Part shown: positions 1 to 6,369 of the stretch, in pieces
Position numbering within the stretch: the stretch's first letter is position 1
How the letters are laid out: the number at the start of each line of letters is the position of its first letter
From: Bacteroidales bacterium UBA2716
GTDB taxonomy: Bacteria; Bacteroidota; Bacteroidia; Bacteroidales; UBA932
DNA length: 6,866 bases
NCBI GenBank assembly: GCA_002354005.1
Contig: DEKS01000189.1
Span: 14,213-21,078, forward strand
Direction: 5' to 3'
Notes under the pieces: generated by a model
What the model saw: the letters and a program-made list of their open reading frames with translations, nothing else
The model's database searches: none
What the model was told of the DNA's origin: nothing
Made by a program: the position numbers and the translations under genes

Positions 1-35
1 AGGAGGAGCGTGAATATGGCCAAGCGTCTTTTCAT
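1..35 (-). CDS. 5' end of a downstream gene with a signal-peptide-like N terminus (partial)
   Basis: An ATG 17 bases after the CoA-transferase stop opens a frame that stays open to the window edge, giving only 11 whole codons: MKRRLAIFTLL. The arrangement of one Met, three basic residues and then a hydrophobic run is what the start of a Sec signal peptide or a first membrane helix looks like. The short gap and same strand suggest it is the next gene of the iorAB operon, possibly an exported or membrane protein. Its family cannot be told from 11 residues, and an open frame of this length could arise by chance, so the call rests on position and composition only. Confidence 0.45.
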   Translation of the reverse strand, partial: MKRRLAIFTLL

Positions 36-52
36 GGGCGCAAAGATAGCAA

Positions 53-1351
53 TTATTCTGCTTTCAGGCGCAGAAAACTGTATCCAAAGCGTTTGCAGGC
101 GGCTTTCTCCAGTTCCTCGCGGTCGTCCGGATGGGCAATGGAAATCAGGAGTTTGGCACGCTCTGCCAGGCTCTTTCCGCGCAGGTACACAATGCCGTAT
201 TCCGTGGCCACAAACTGCGTCTGGAAGCGGGTGGTGACCACGCCGGCACCCGGGGTGAGGGTGGGGACAATCTTGGCTTTTCCCTTGGCGGTGCGGGAGG
301 GAAGGGCAATGAAGGTGCGTCCGCCCTCTGCCAGGGCGCAGCCGTACATGAAGTCGTGCTGGCCGCCCACACTGGAGAAAATCATCTCGCCGATAGAGTC
401 GGCACAGATTTGCCCCGTGAGGTCCACCTCGATGGCGGAATTGATGGCGCAGGCGCGCGGATTTTGGGCAATCAGGAAGGGGTCGTTGGTGTAGGCCACG
501 TCAAAGAACTCCATGGTGGGGTTGTGGTCGATGAACTTGTACATGGGGGCGGAGCCGATGGCGAGGGCCGCCACGCTTACGCCCGGATGCACTTTTTTGA
601 GGGAATTATCAATGACGCCTTCCTTGATGAGGCGGATCACCCCGTCGGTCATGGCTTCCGTGTGCAGGCCCAGATGCTGGTGGTGCTTGATGCCGTTGAG
701 GACGGCATTGGGGATGCCTCCGACGCCAATCTGCAGGCACGCCCCGTCCGGGATTTGTGACGCTACGTTGGCGCCAATCGCCGCCTCAATGGGCGTGGGC
801 TCGCCAAAGACCATCCCCAGCGGCGGCTCTTCCGAGTACACGGCCGCGCTAATCTTGGATTCATGGATGAGACATTTTCCGTACAGGTAGGGGATGTTGG
901 GGCTCACCTGGGCAATCACCACGCGCGCACATTCCACGGCGCTAACGGCGATATCGGCCGATATGCCAAAGCTGCAATACCCGTCCTTGTCCGGCAGGGA
1001 GCAGTTGATAAACGCCACATCTACAGGAATTTCCCGGCGGCGGAACAGGCCCGGGACCTCTCCCAGAAAGGCGGGCGTCATGGTGCCGTAGCCGGCGGCG
1101 ATGTGCTTTCGCTGGTCTCCGCTGATGAAGATGCTGTTCACCAGGAACGCGTCCTTGTATTCGGGCTTGCAGAAAGGAGCCTCGGCTGCGGTGACGTTGA
1201 ACCCGCAGACAATTTGCACCCCTTGGAGCTCCGCATGGCGGCGGGCCAGGGCTTCCTGCAGGATAACGGGAACGGAGGTGCCTCCCTGGCACACTACGGT
1301 GTCGCCGCTGCGCACCAGGCGTACGGCTTCGTCGGCGCTTACATACTTCAT
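53..1351 (-). CDS. Acetyl-CoA hydrolase/transferase family CoA-transferase (4-hydroxybutyrate/butyryl-CoA transferase-like)
   Basis: This 432-residue protein belongs to the class I acetyl-CoA hydrolase/CoA-transferase family, whose members move CoA from an acyl-CoA to a carboxylate such as acetate through a glutamyl-CoA thioester. The glycine-rich GVGGIPNAVL lies at 209-218. HTEAMTDG at 230-237 holds the presumed catalytic Glu232. The C-terminal domain carries GGQHDF (329-334), VATEYGIVYLRGKSL (381-395) and the SIAHPD..REEL ending typical of the family. The length fits the AbfT/butyryl-CoA transferase subgroup better than the roughly 500-residue Cat1 type. The frame is open 31 codons further upstream, but MKYVSADEAV is a usual family start and its ATG overlaps the aminotransferase stop as ATGA, so I start at 1351. 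Cytoplasmic. Its place after iorAB and an aminotransferase suggests an arylacetyl-CoA substrate, which is inference; a plain acetate/succinate or butyrate CoA-transferase is the alternative. Confidence 0.9.
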   Translation of the reverse strand: MKYVSADEAVRLVRSGDTVVCQGGTSVPVILQEALARRHAELQGVQIVCGFNVTAAEAPFCKPEYKDAFLVNSIFISGDQRKHIAAGYGTMTPAFLGEVPGLFRRREIPVDVAFINCSLPDKDGYCSFGISADIAVSAVECARVVIAQVSPNIPYLYGKCLIHESKISAAVYSEEPPLGMVFGEPTPIEAAIGANVASQIPDGACLQIGVGGIPNAVLNGIKHHQHLGLHTEAMTDGVIRLIKEGVIDNSLKKVHPGVSVAALAIGSAPMYKFIDHNPTMEFFDVAYTNDPFLIAQNPRACAINSAIEVDLTGQICADSIGEMIFSSVGGQHDFMYGCALAEGGRTFIALPSRTAKGKAKIVPTLTPGAGVVTTRFQTQFVATEYGIVYLRGKSLAERAKLLISIAHPDDREELEKAACKRFGYSFLRLKAE

Positions 1352-2658
1352 GATACCAATTTGATAAACTGTTTCAGGTGACGGTCCAGGCGCTGGAAAT
1401 CCCAGTCGTTCAGCAGGCGCGACACGCATACGCGGATGCCGCACTGCTTGCTGCCGGTTGTGTTGAGCGGGATGGCCACTACGCCGCAGCGGATGAGGGC
1501 CTCCAGCAGCGTCCGGTTGTCCATGTCCTTGTAGGTGACGGTATAGAAAAAGCCGTCGCCGATGGTCTGGTTCATGTCTTTGTCGTACACCAGGCGGAAG
1601 CCGTTCTGCTCAAAGATTTCGCGCGAGAGATGCGCCCTGAGGCCATAGTCCCGCAGCTCTTTCACAAAGTCGTACCGGCCGTCCAGGCAGGCCTCGAACA
1701 TGGCCGACAAGGCATACTGGGCCGAGTGCGAGACGCCCGAGGTGTTCACATACAGGTAGTTGAGAATAAAGTTGTCCCCGAAGCGTGCGATGCCCCATTT
1801 CTCCTTGAGGGCCGGGTATTCGCGCTGGTACAATTTGTTCCCGATACAGGCAATGCCGATGCGCTCGCCGGCATAACTGAAGATTTTTGAACCGGACAGG
1901 AGCATTACGTAGTTGTCCGTGTAGCGGGCTACGGTGCTCTGGAACGGGGGCTGGAAGGGGACGGAAAGGTCTTTGCGGAAGTCCATGCACAGGTAGGCCA
2001 TGTCTTCCAGGACAATCACATCGTACCGGGTGGCCAGTTCGCCGATGATTTGCAGCTCTTCCTCCGTGAGGCAAATCCAGGCCGGGTTGTTGGGGTTGGA
2101 ATAGAGGATGGCGGCAATGTTGCCCTCCTTGAAGTAGGACTCCAGTTTGTCTCTGAGTTTCTCTGCCCGATACTCGTAAATATCGAACCACACATTCTTG
2201 ATGCCCAGGATATCCGGCTGGCGGCCGTGTGCGCTGAACCCGGGGCAGATGTACAGGATGGTGTCCTTGCCCGGCTGCAGCTGGGAGCATTCCAGAATAC
2301 TGGTGAGGCTGCCTTGCATGGAACCGACGGTGGGGACAATGCACTTGGGGTCGATGTCCACGTTTATGAAGGCTTTGATAAAGCGCGCGGCGTTTTGCTT
2401 GAGTTCCGGAAGCCCCTGTACGCTGGGGTAGATGGAACATTTGCCCTCGTCCAGGGCCTTTTTCTGGGCCTCGATGCCATAGGGACAGGGCGGAATGCCC
2501 GGTACGCCGAACTCCAGGTGGGTGAAAGGCTCGTCCGACTGGGATTCCAGCATACTGCCCAGCATGGCGCATTGCCGGATGGTGGTGTGGGAGATATCGT
2601 CAATGCCCAATTCCCGTAATTCTTTGTTCAGGACGGACTGGGATAGAGGGAGTCTCAT
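1348..2658 (-). CDS. PLP-dependent class I/II aminotransferase, probably acting on aromatic amino acids
   Basis: This is a 436-residue fold-type I aminotransferase. Visible landmarks are SNPNNPAW at 187-194 with the PLP-contacting Asn191, Asp219 and Tyr222 in LEDMAYLCMDFR, the SGSK motif at 255-258 with Lys258 as the Schiff-base lysine, Arg266 in GERIG (phosphate contact), and GIRVCVSRL at 407-415 whose Arg409 matches the substrate-carboxylate arginine. All key residues are present, so it should be active. It begins one base after the iorB stop and its own stop overlaps the next start by four bases, so it is almost certainly co-translated with both. Family knowledge allows many amino acid substrates. 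The pairing with IorAB, which uses arylpyruvates, points to tryptophan, phenylalanine or tyrosine. That specificity is inferred from context and not read from the sequence. Confidence 0.9.
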   Translation of the reverse strand: MRLPLSQSVLNKELRELGIDDISHTTIRQCAMLGSMLESQSDEPFTHLEFGVPGIPPCPYGIEAQKKALDEGKCSIYPSVQGLPELKQNAARFIKAFINVDIDPKCIVPTVGSMQGSLTSILECSQLQPGKDTILYICPGFSAHGRQPDILGIKNVWFDIYEYRAEKLRDKLESYFKEGNIAAILYSNPNNPAWICLTEEELQIIGELATRYDVIVLEDMAYLCMDFRKDLSVPFQPPFQSTVARYTDNYVMLLSGSKIFSYAGERIGIACIGNKLYQREYPALKEKWGIARFGDNFILNYLYVNTSGVSHSAQYALSAMFEACLDGRYDFVKELRDYGLRAHLSREIFEQNGFRLVYDKDMNQTIGDGFFYTVTYKDMDNRTLLEALIRCGVVAIPLNTTGSKQCGIRVCVSRLLNDWDFQRLDRHLKQFIKLVS

Positions 2659-2659
2659 G

Positions 2660-3244
2660 TTACTGTTCTTCTAAGTGTTGCGCCGCACCGGCGTTGAAGG
2701 CTTTCAGGTTGGCTTCTACAATGGTCTCACCCTTGCGGGCGAATACGCGGCGGATGCCTTCGCGGAGCTGGTCCGGCTCCAGGATGTCCAGGCCGGTGCT
2801 CATGGCGCCGAGCAGTACCATGTTGGCTCCGCGCGGGTTATTGAGCTCCTTGGCGATGGCATCGGCATCCAGCGCCACCAGGTGCGGGTATTGGTGCAGG
2901 GCGGCCACCACCTTTCCCAGGTCCGGGTAGTTGGGGATGTTCACCAGCGGTGTGGTATTGGTGACAATCCAGCCGTCTTTGGCCAGCCAGGGAACATACC
3001 GCAGGGCTTCCATGGGCTCCAGCGATACAATGAGGCTGGCGCCGCCCCGGGGGATGAGGTCGCTGTAAATGGGTTCCGACGACAGGCGGAGGTGCGACTG
3101 GACGTCTCCGCCGCGCTGGCTCATGCCGTGAACCTCTGCCTGTTTCAGGTACAAGCCCTGTTCCAAGGCAGCGGCACCAATCACCGTGGCAATGGAGAGG
3201 ATGCCTTGTCCTCCCACTCCGGCAAGTATAATATCTTGTTTCAT
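2660..3244 (-). CDS. iorB: Indolepyruvate:ferredoxin oxidoreductase, beta subunit
   Basis: This 194-residue protein matches the gamma-domain fold of 2-oxoacid:ferredoxin oxidoreductases, which forms the small subunit of the IorAB enzyme that turns arylpyruvates plus CoA into arylacetyl-CoA, CO2 and reduced ferredoxin. GVGGQG at 9-14 is the family's nucleotide/CoA-site glycine loop. It is followed by AEVHGMSQRGGDVQSHLR at 37-54 and by NMVLLGA at 141-147, all standard for IorB. Length is normal (about 190-200). No iron-sulfur cysteine motif is visible. It follows iorA after a 29-base gap, with no Shine-Dalgarno sequence. The ATG at 3244 is the only start giving the full glycine loop; two ATGs just upstream, at 3249 and 3257, are out of frame and stop at once. 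The neighbouring iorA makes this identification firm. Confidence 0.95.
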   Translation of the reverse strand: MKQDIILAGVGGQGILSIATVIGAAALEQGLYLKQAEVHGMSQRGGDVQSHLRLSSEPIYSDLIPRGGASLIVSLEPMEALRYVPWLAKDGWIVTNTTPLVNIPNYPDLGKVVAALHQYPHLVALDADAIAKELNNPRGANMVLLGAMSTGLDILEPDQLREGIRRVFARKGETIVEANLKAFNAGAAQHLEEQ

Positions 3245-3257
3245 TTCATGAAATCAT
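3241..3257 (-). other. Two minimal ORFs chained by ATGA overlaps into the iorB start
   Basis: Reading the minus strand between iorA and iorB, an ATG at 3257 codes Met-Ile-Ser and stops in a TGA overlapping a second ATG at 3249. That one codes Met-Lys and stops in a TGA overlapping the iorB ATG at 3244. The result is two ATGA stop-start junctions in a row. This is seen directly; a role in coupling iorB translation to iorA is a guess, and chance is quite possible in an AT-rich gap. Confidence 0.4.
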
Positions 3258-3273
3258 TAAATGTTAACAGAGG

Positions 3274-4869
3274 TTACTTTTTCGAAGCATGGCGGCGGAG
3301 GGTTTGAATGCACTCGCGGCGGCACACAATCACCGAAACGCCGTGGTAATCCAGTTCTTCGCGGATGACTTTTTCCATGTCCGGATAGTTCTTGGGAAGC
3401 GGGACGATGGTGCGGATGTGCTCTTTGGGAACGCCCAGGCCTTCGCAGATGGCCTCAATGCGGCCCGTGCCTGCGCTGTCCTGGCCGCCGGTCATGCCGG
3501 TGGTGAGGTTGTCGGAGATGCACAGCGTGACATCCAGATTACCGTTTACGGCATCCAGGAGGCCGGTCATGCCGCTGTGGGTGAAGGTGGAATCCCCGAT
3601 GACGGCTACTGCGGGGTAGGTGCCCGAGTAGGCCGCACCCTGGGCCATGGTGAGCGAGGCACCCATTTCCACGCAGGTGTGGAGGCTGTTGAAGGGGGGC
3701 ATCCAGCCCAGCGTGTAGCAGCCGATGTCGCCAAAGACGCGGGCGCCGGGGTAGTCTTTGAGCACGTTGTTGAGGGCGGTGTAGAAGTCCCGGTGGCCGC
3801 AGCCCTGGCACAGTGCCGGAGGGCGCGGGGCCACCATCTCCGAAGCGGGGAAGCTCTCCACTGCAGGAAGGCCCAGGGCCGGGCGCACCGCCTCCGGAGA
3901 AAGTTCTCCGTCGCGGGGCAGGCTGCCGTCCAGGCGGCCTTTAATGGTAATGGCCGTGGGATAGACGCCCCGCAGCCGTTCTTCTACCAGCGGCTGGCCT
4001 TCTTCCATGACCAGGATGGTCTGGCAGTGACTGGCCAGTTCCTGGGCCAGTTTTCTGGGGAAGGGATATTGGGAAACCTTGAGTACCGGATACGGGCAGC
4101 CGTCCGGGAAGTTCTCCATGAGGTAGTTATAGGCAATGCCGCAGGCAATGATGCCAAGGCGCTTGTTCGGGCCATCTGTGAGCCGGTTGAAAGGGGAGGC
4201 GGCGGCATCTTCCTCAAAGCGGGCGTAGTCCTTGATAAGCTCCCGGTTGCGGACGCGGGAGTTCACCGGCAGGGTAACCCACTGGCGCGGATTCTTGGGG
4301 TAGTGGAGGGGGTTCTGCTCCCGGATGGTATCTGCGCTTTCTACCACGGCGCGGGAATGGGCCATACGGGTGGTCATCCGAAGGAGCACCGGGATGCCGC
4401 GCTCTTCCGAGTAGTCAAAGGCGGCGCGCGTCATGGCATAGGCCTCCGCCTGGTTGGAGGGTTCAAAGACGGGCATCATGGCAAAGGCCCCGTAGAAGCG
4501 GGAATCCTGCTCGTTCTGTGAACTGTGCATGGAAGGGTCGTCGCAGGAGGCAATTACCAGGCCGCCATTGGCACCGGTGGTGGCCGAGCCCATGAAGGGG
4601 TCTGCGCACACGTTCAGGCCCACGTGCTTGAAGCAGACCAGCGCGCGTTTGCCGGCGTAGGACATGCCCAGCGCCTCTTCCATGGCCGTTTTTTCATTGG
4701 CGGACCAAGCACAGTGCACGTTTCGCTCCCGGGTGAGGGGATGGACCTGGATATATTCCGTAATTTCCGTAGAAGGAGTGCCGGGATAGGCATAGACACC
4801 TGATAGGCCGGCGTGAAGGGCTCCGAGGGCAATGGCCTCGTCTCCTAACAGTAAATTTTTTTGCGCCAT
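3274..4869 (-). CDS. iorA: Indolepyruvate:ferredoxin oxidoreductase, alpha subunit, short form without the C-terminal ferredoxin domain
   Basis: This 531-residue protein is the large thiamine-diphosphate subunit that oxidatively decarboxylates indolepyruvate and related arylpyruvates with IorB. The N-terminal pyrimidine-binding domain shows YPGTPSTEITEYI at 28-40 and SANEKTAMEEALGMSYAGKR at 56-75, with Glu59 the likely cofactor-activating acid. The C-terminal diphosphate-binding domain shows CQGCGHRDFY (354-363), GDIGCYTLG (380-388), and GDSTFTHSG (425-433) followed by DNLTTGMTGGQ (453-463), the Mg/ThDP motif of this family. Classical archaeal IorA is roughly 620-650 residues and ends in two 4Fe-4S clusters. 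This protein stops after VCRRECIQTLRRHASKK with no CxxCxxC array. The stop is clean with no sign of a frameshift, so this looks like a natural short form. First gene of its operon, with a promoter just upstream and an A-rich leader. Confidence 0.95.
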   Translation of the reverse strand: MAQKNLLLGDEAIALGALHAGLSGVYAYPGTPSTEITEYIQVHPLTRERNVHCAWSANEKTAMEEALGMSYAGKRALVCFKHVGLNVCADPFMGSATTGANGGLVIASCDDPSMHSSQNEQDSRFYGAFAMMPVFEPSNQAEAYAMTRAAFDYSEERGIPVLLRMTTRMAHSRAVVESADTIREQNPLHYPKNPRQWVTLPVNSRVRNRELIKDYARFEEDAAASPFNRLTDGPNKRLGIIACGIAYNYLMENFPDGCPYPVLKVSQYPFPRKLAQELASHCQTILVMEEGQPLVEERLRGVYPTAITIKGRLDGSLPRDGELSPEAVRPALGLPAVESFPASEMVAPRPPALCQGCGHRDFYTALNNVLKDYPGARVFGDIGCYTLGWMPPFNSLHTCVEMGASLTMAQGAAYSGTYPAVAVIGDSTFTHSGMTGLLDAVNGNLDVTLCISDNLTTGMTGGQDSAGTGRIEAICEGLGVPKEHIRTIVPLPKNYPDMEKVIREELDYHGVSVIVCRRECIQTLRRHASKK

Positions 4870-4897
4870 GTGGTTAGTTTTTTACGCTATTTGCTTA

Positions 4898-4928
4898 CAA
4901 AGTTAAAACTTTTAAGCATTTTTGCAAA
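4898..4928 (-). promoter_or_regulatory. iorA: Bacteroides-type promoter of the iorAB operon
   Basis: On the minus strand a TTTG (4925-4928) is followed after exactly 19 bases by TAACTTTG (4898-4905). This matches the Bacteroidota primary-sigma consensus (-33 TTTG, 19-21 bases, -7 TAnnTTTG) without a mismatch. Transcription would start around 4890-4893, giving a leader of about 20-25 bases that is A-rich (GTAAAAAACTAACCAC before the ATG) and lacks a Shine-Dalgarno sequence, as is usual in this phylum. The call is by pattern only. Confidence 0.75.
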
Positions 4929-4947
4929 GTTTGTTCAAAAGTTTTAA
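4903..4947. repeat. 11-bp inverted repeat across the ior promoter (possible operator)
   Basis: TTAAAACTTTT at 4903-4913 and AAAAGTTTTAA at 4937-4947 are perfect reverse complements separated by 23 bases, with centres 34 bases apart. On the transcribed strand one arm overlaps the first bases of the -7 box and fills part of the spacer; the other lies just upstream of the -33 box. Each arm is itself nearly symmetrical. It could be a pair of binding sites for a regulator, or a chance product of AT-rich sequence. Confidence 0.35.
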
Positions 4948-4972
4948 TTTATGCGTAAGTTCTTTGAATAAT

Positions 4973-6205
4973 TTAGTGCAGGATAGCGCTGGCTGCAATG
5001 CTGGCCACAGTGGAGCGCAGGCGGGCGACGGAGCCGCCGTCGGTTGGATGGACGCGGTTGGAGAGGATAATCACGGCCGTGCGGGTTTCTAGATCCAGGA
5101 TAAGGGAAGTGCCGGTGTAGCCGGTATGGCCACGTACCGTGCGGGGATTGAAGATGCTACCGCAGGTGTAAGGCTCAAGATGATAGCAGTCCCATCCCAG
5201 GGCGCGGGCCACTTCCGGCGCATTGGTTTCCGGAATGCGGAACATCTGCTGCACCGTAAGCGGAGAGAGAATGCGGTGGCCGTTCCAGCTGCCGCCGCCA
5301 AGCAGGCAGGCGCTCAGAACCGCCAGGTCCTCCACGTTGGAGAAAACTCCGGCGTTGCCGGAATTGCCGCCGTTCACCAGCCGGGCGGTAGGGTCGTGGA
5401 CTTCGGCCTGCAGGACATGTCCGTCCGCCAGCTGCTCCGTAGGTGCACACAGCGGGACTAAATCGGGCCGGCACTGCGTTCCGTCAAAAAGCGGAAAGTA
5501 AGTGGTGTGCCGGAGACCCAGGACATCGAAAATATGCTTTTGGGCATAGTCACAGAGCCTCTCGCCGGTCACTTGTTCCAGAATATGCTGGAGGACGATG
5601 AAATTCAGGCAACTGTAAAGCTGCCGGGTGCGGGGCCGGAAATGACGCCCGGCTTCCGTGGCAATCCAGCGGATGAGCGAGTCTGGGCAATGGGTCCCGT
5701 ACTGCGCCACGAAAGCAGGGACATCCGGCAGTACGGCATCCAGTCCGGAAGCATGCGTGAGCAGGTCCTGGACGGTAATTGCCACTTGCTCCTGCGTGTC
5801 CGGGGCCTTCCACGGCAGGAAGCCCGGAATGTATCGGCTTACCGGGTCCACCAGCCGCACCTGGCCGTTTTCCACCAGCTGCAGGACGGCAATGGTGGTG
5901 CTCACACATTTGGACACGGAAGCAAGGTCGAACATCGTCTCCACGGTCATGGGCTCCTTTTGCGGCACCAGCGCTTTGTTGCCGAAGGCCTTTTCATACA
6001 CCAAGGCATCGTCCCGGACAATGCCGATGACCGCCCCGGGAATGTCGCCGGCGGCGATGGAGGCCTGGACGGTACTGTCAATCAAGGCGAGCCTTTGCGC
6101 ATCCATCCCTGCCGAAGCGGGCAAAGCGTGGCGGATGCCCTGGGTCGGACAGGGCGTGCATGCCACCAGCAAGGCAGCAACAGCCACAAATACTGCTTTT
6201 TTCAT
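4973..6205 (-). CDS. Lipoprotein serine hydrolase of the beta-lactamase (class C)/transpeptidase-like fold
   Basis: This is a 410-residue serine hydrolase. From the ATG at 6205 it begins MKKAVFVAVAALLVAC, a lipoprotein signal with lipobox LVAC and lipidated Cys16. An in-frame GTG at 6235 would bury this signal under ten extra residues, so I reject it. The catalytic Ser96-Lys99 (SVSK) sits in MFDLASVSK, the tyrosine motif is YSCLN (197-201), and HTG (360-362) replaces the KTG of true beta-lactamases and penicillin-binding proteins. VHDPTARLVNGGNSGNAGVFS at 269-289 is typical of the Bacteroidota esterase/amidohydrolase-like members. No acidic residues follow Cys16, so it is probably periplasm-facing rather than surface-exposed. 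It is likely a peptidase, esterase or cell-wall enzyme; antibiotic hydrolysis is unlikely on these motifs. It seems to be its own transcription unit, with no link to the ior genes beyond proximity. Confidence 0.88.
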   Translation of the reverse strand: MKKAVFVAVAALLVACTPCPTQGIRHALPASAGMDAQRLALIDSTVQASIAAGDIPGAVIGIVRDDALVYEKAFGNKALVPQKEPMTVETMFDLASVSKCVSTTIAVLQLVENGQVRLVDPVSRYIPGFLPWKAPDTQEQVAITVQDLLTHASGLDAVLPDVPAFVAQYGTHCPDSLIRWIATEAGRHFRPRTRQLYSCLNFIVLQHILEQVTGERLCDYAQKHIFDVLGLRHTTYFPLFDGTQCRPDLVPLCAPTEQLADGHVLQAEVHDPTARLVNGGNSGNAGVFSNVEDLAVLSACLLGGGSWNGHRILSPLTVQQMFRIPETNAPEVARALGWDCYHLEPYTCGSIFNPRTVRGHTGYTGTSLILDLETRTAVIILSNRVHPTDGGSVARLRSTVASIAASAILH

Positions 6206-6212
6206 ATCACCG

Positions 6213-6244
6213 CTAAGATAACCATTTGCGCTCACAAATCAAAA
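6213..6244 (-). promoter_or_regulatory. Weak candidate promoter for the serine hydrolase gene
   Basis: On the minus strand TTTTG (6240-6244) lies 19 bases before TATCTTAG (6213-6220), one mismatch from TAnnTTTG. The box ends only seven bases before the ATG at 6205, so the transcript would be nearly leaderless. That makes the call doubtful. I see no better match in the 6206-6334 gap, but a terminator at its upstream end implies that some promoter lies here. Confidence 0.25.
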
Positions 6245-6334
6245 CTTTCTCGCGTTTCTGTTTCGCAATCAATCCCTTCGCGATGGCGTAATATTTCCTG
6301 TAAAATGGAACTGCTTGACTAGTAGTCGTTTAAC

Positions 6335-6369
6335 AAAAATCGCCTGTGCGAGATTGCATAGGCGATTTT
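6335..6369 (-). terminator. Intrinsic terminator of the decarboxylase operon
   Basis: AAAATCGCCT (6336-6345) and AGGCGATTTT (6360-6369) form a perfect 10-bp stem. Inside it a single mismatch and three more pairs (TGC/GCA) close a six-base loop. In minus-strand RNA the stem ends in a run of five U (6335-6339). It lies about 50 bases after the decarboxylase beta-subunit stop and before the serine hydrolase gene, so it separates the two transcription units. The plus-strand direction has a shorter T-run and no gene to serve. Confidence 0.85.

Noticed and set aside
1..237. AGGAGG at 1-6 followed by a plus-strand frame from position 10, resembling a Shine-Dalgarno site and gene
   Set aside because: The frame runs into the CoA-transferase antisense with no family features, Bacteroidota rarely use Shine-Dalgarno sites, and the same bases read on the minus strand as leucine codons of a signal-peptide-like start.
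1610..2572. A 320-codon minus-strand frame overlapping the aminotransferase
   Set aside because: It is an out-of-frame reading of the aminotransferase gene, rich in Arg, His, Pro and Gly, with no recognisable motif.
3579..3597. GDS in place of GDG in the thiamine-diphosphate motif of IorA as a possible inactivating change
   Set aside because: GDSTF.HSG is the normal form in IorA proteins, so it is not a defect.
3289..4521. A 410-codon open frame on the plus strand opposite iorA, and similar long plus-strand frames elsewhere (131-760, 2050-2619, 5507-6322)
   Set aside because: They lie wholly opposite well-identified genes, their translations are low-complexity Gly/Ala/His/Arg-rich with no family motif, and such frames are expected opposite GC-rich coding sequence.
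4550..4560. Possible damaged iorA (lost 3' end by frameshift)
   Set aside because: The reading frame is intact from 4869 to 3274, all thiamine-enzyme motifs are in order, and the sequence after the stop (3245-3273) does not encode a cysteine cluster in any frame.
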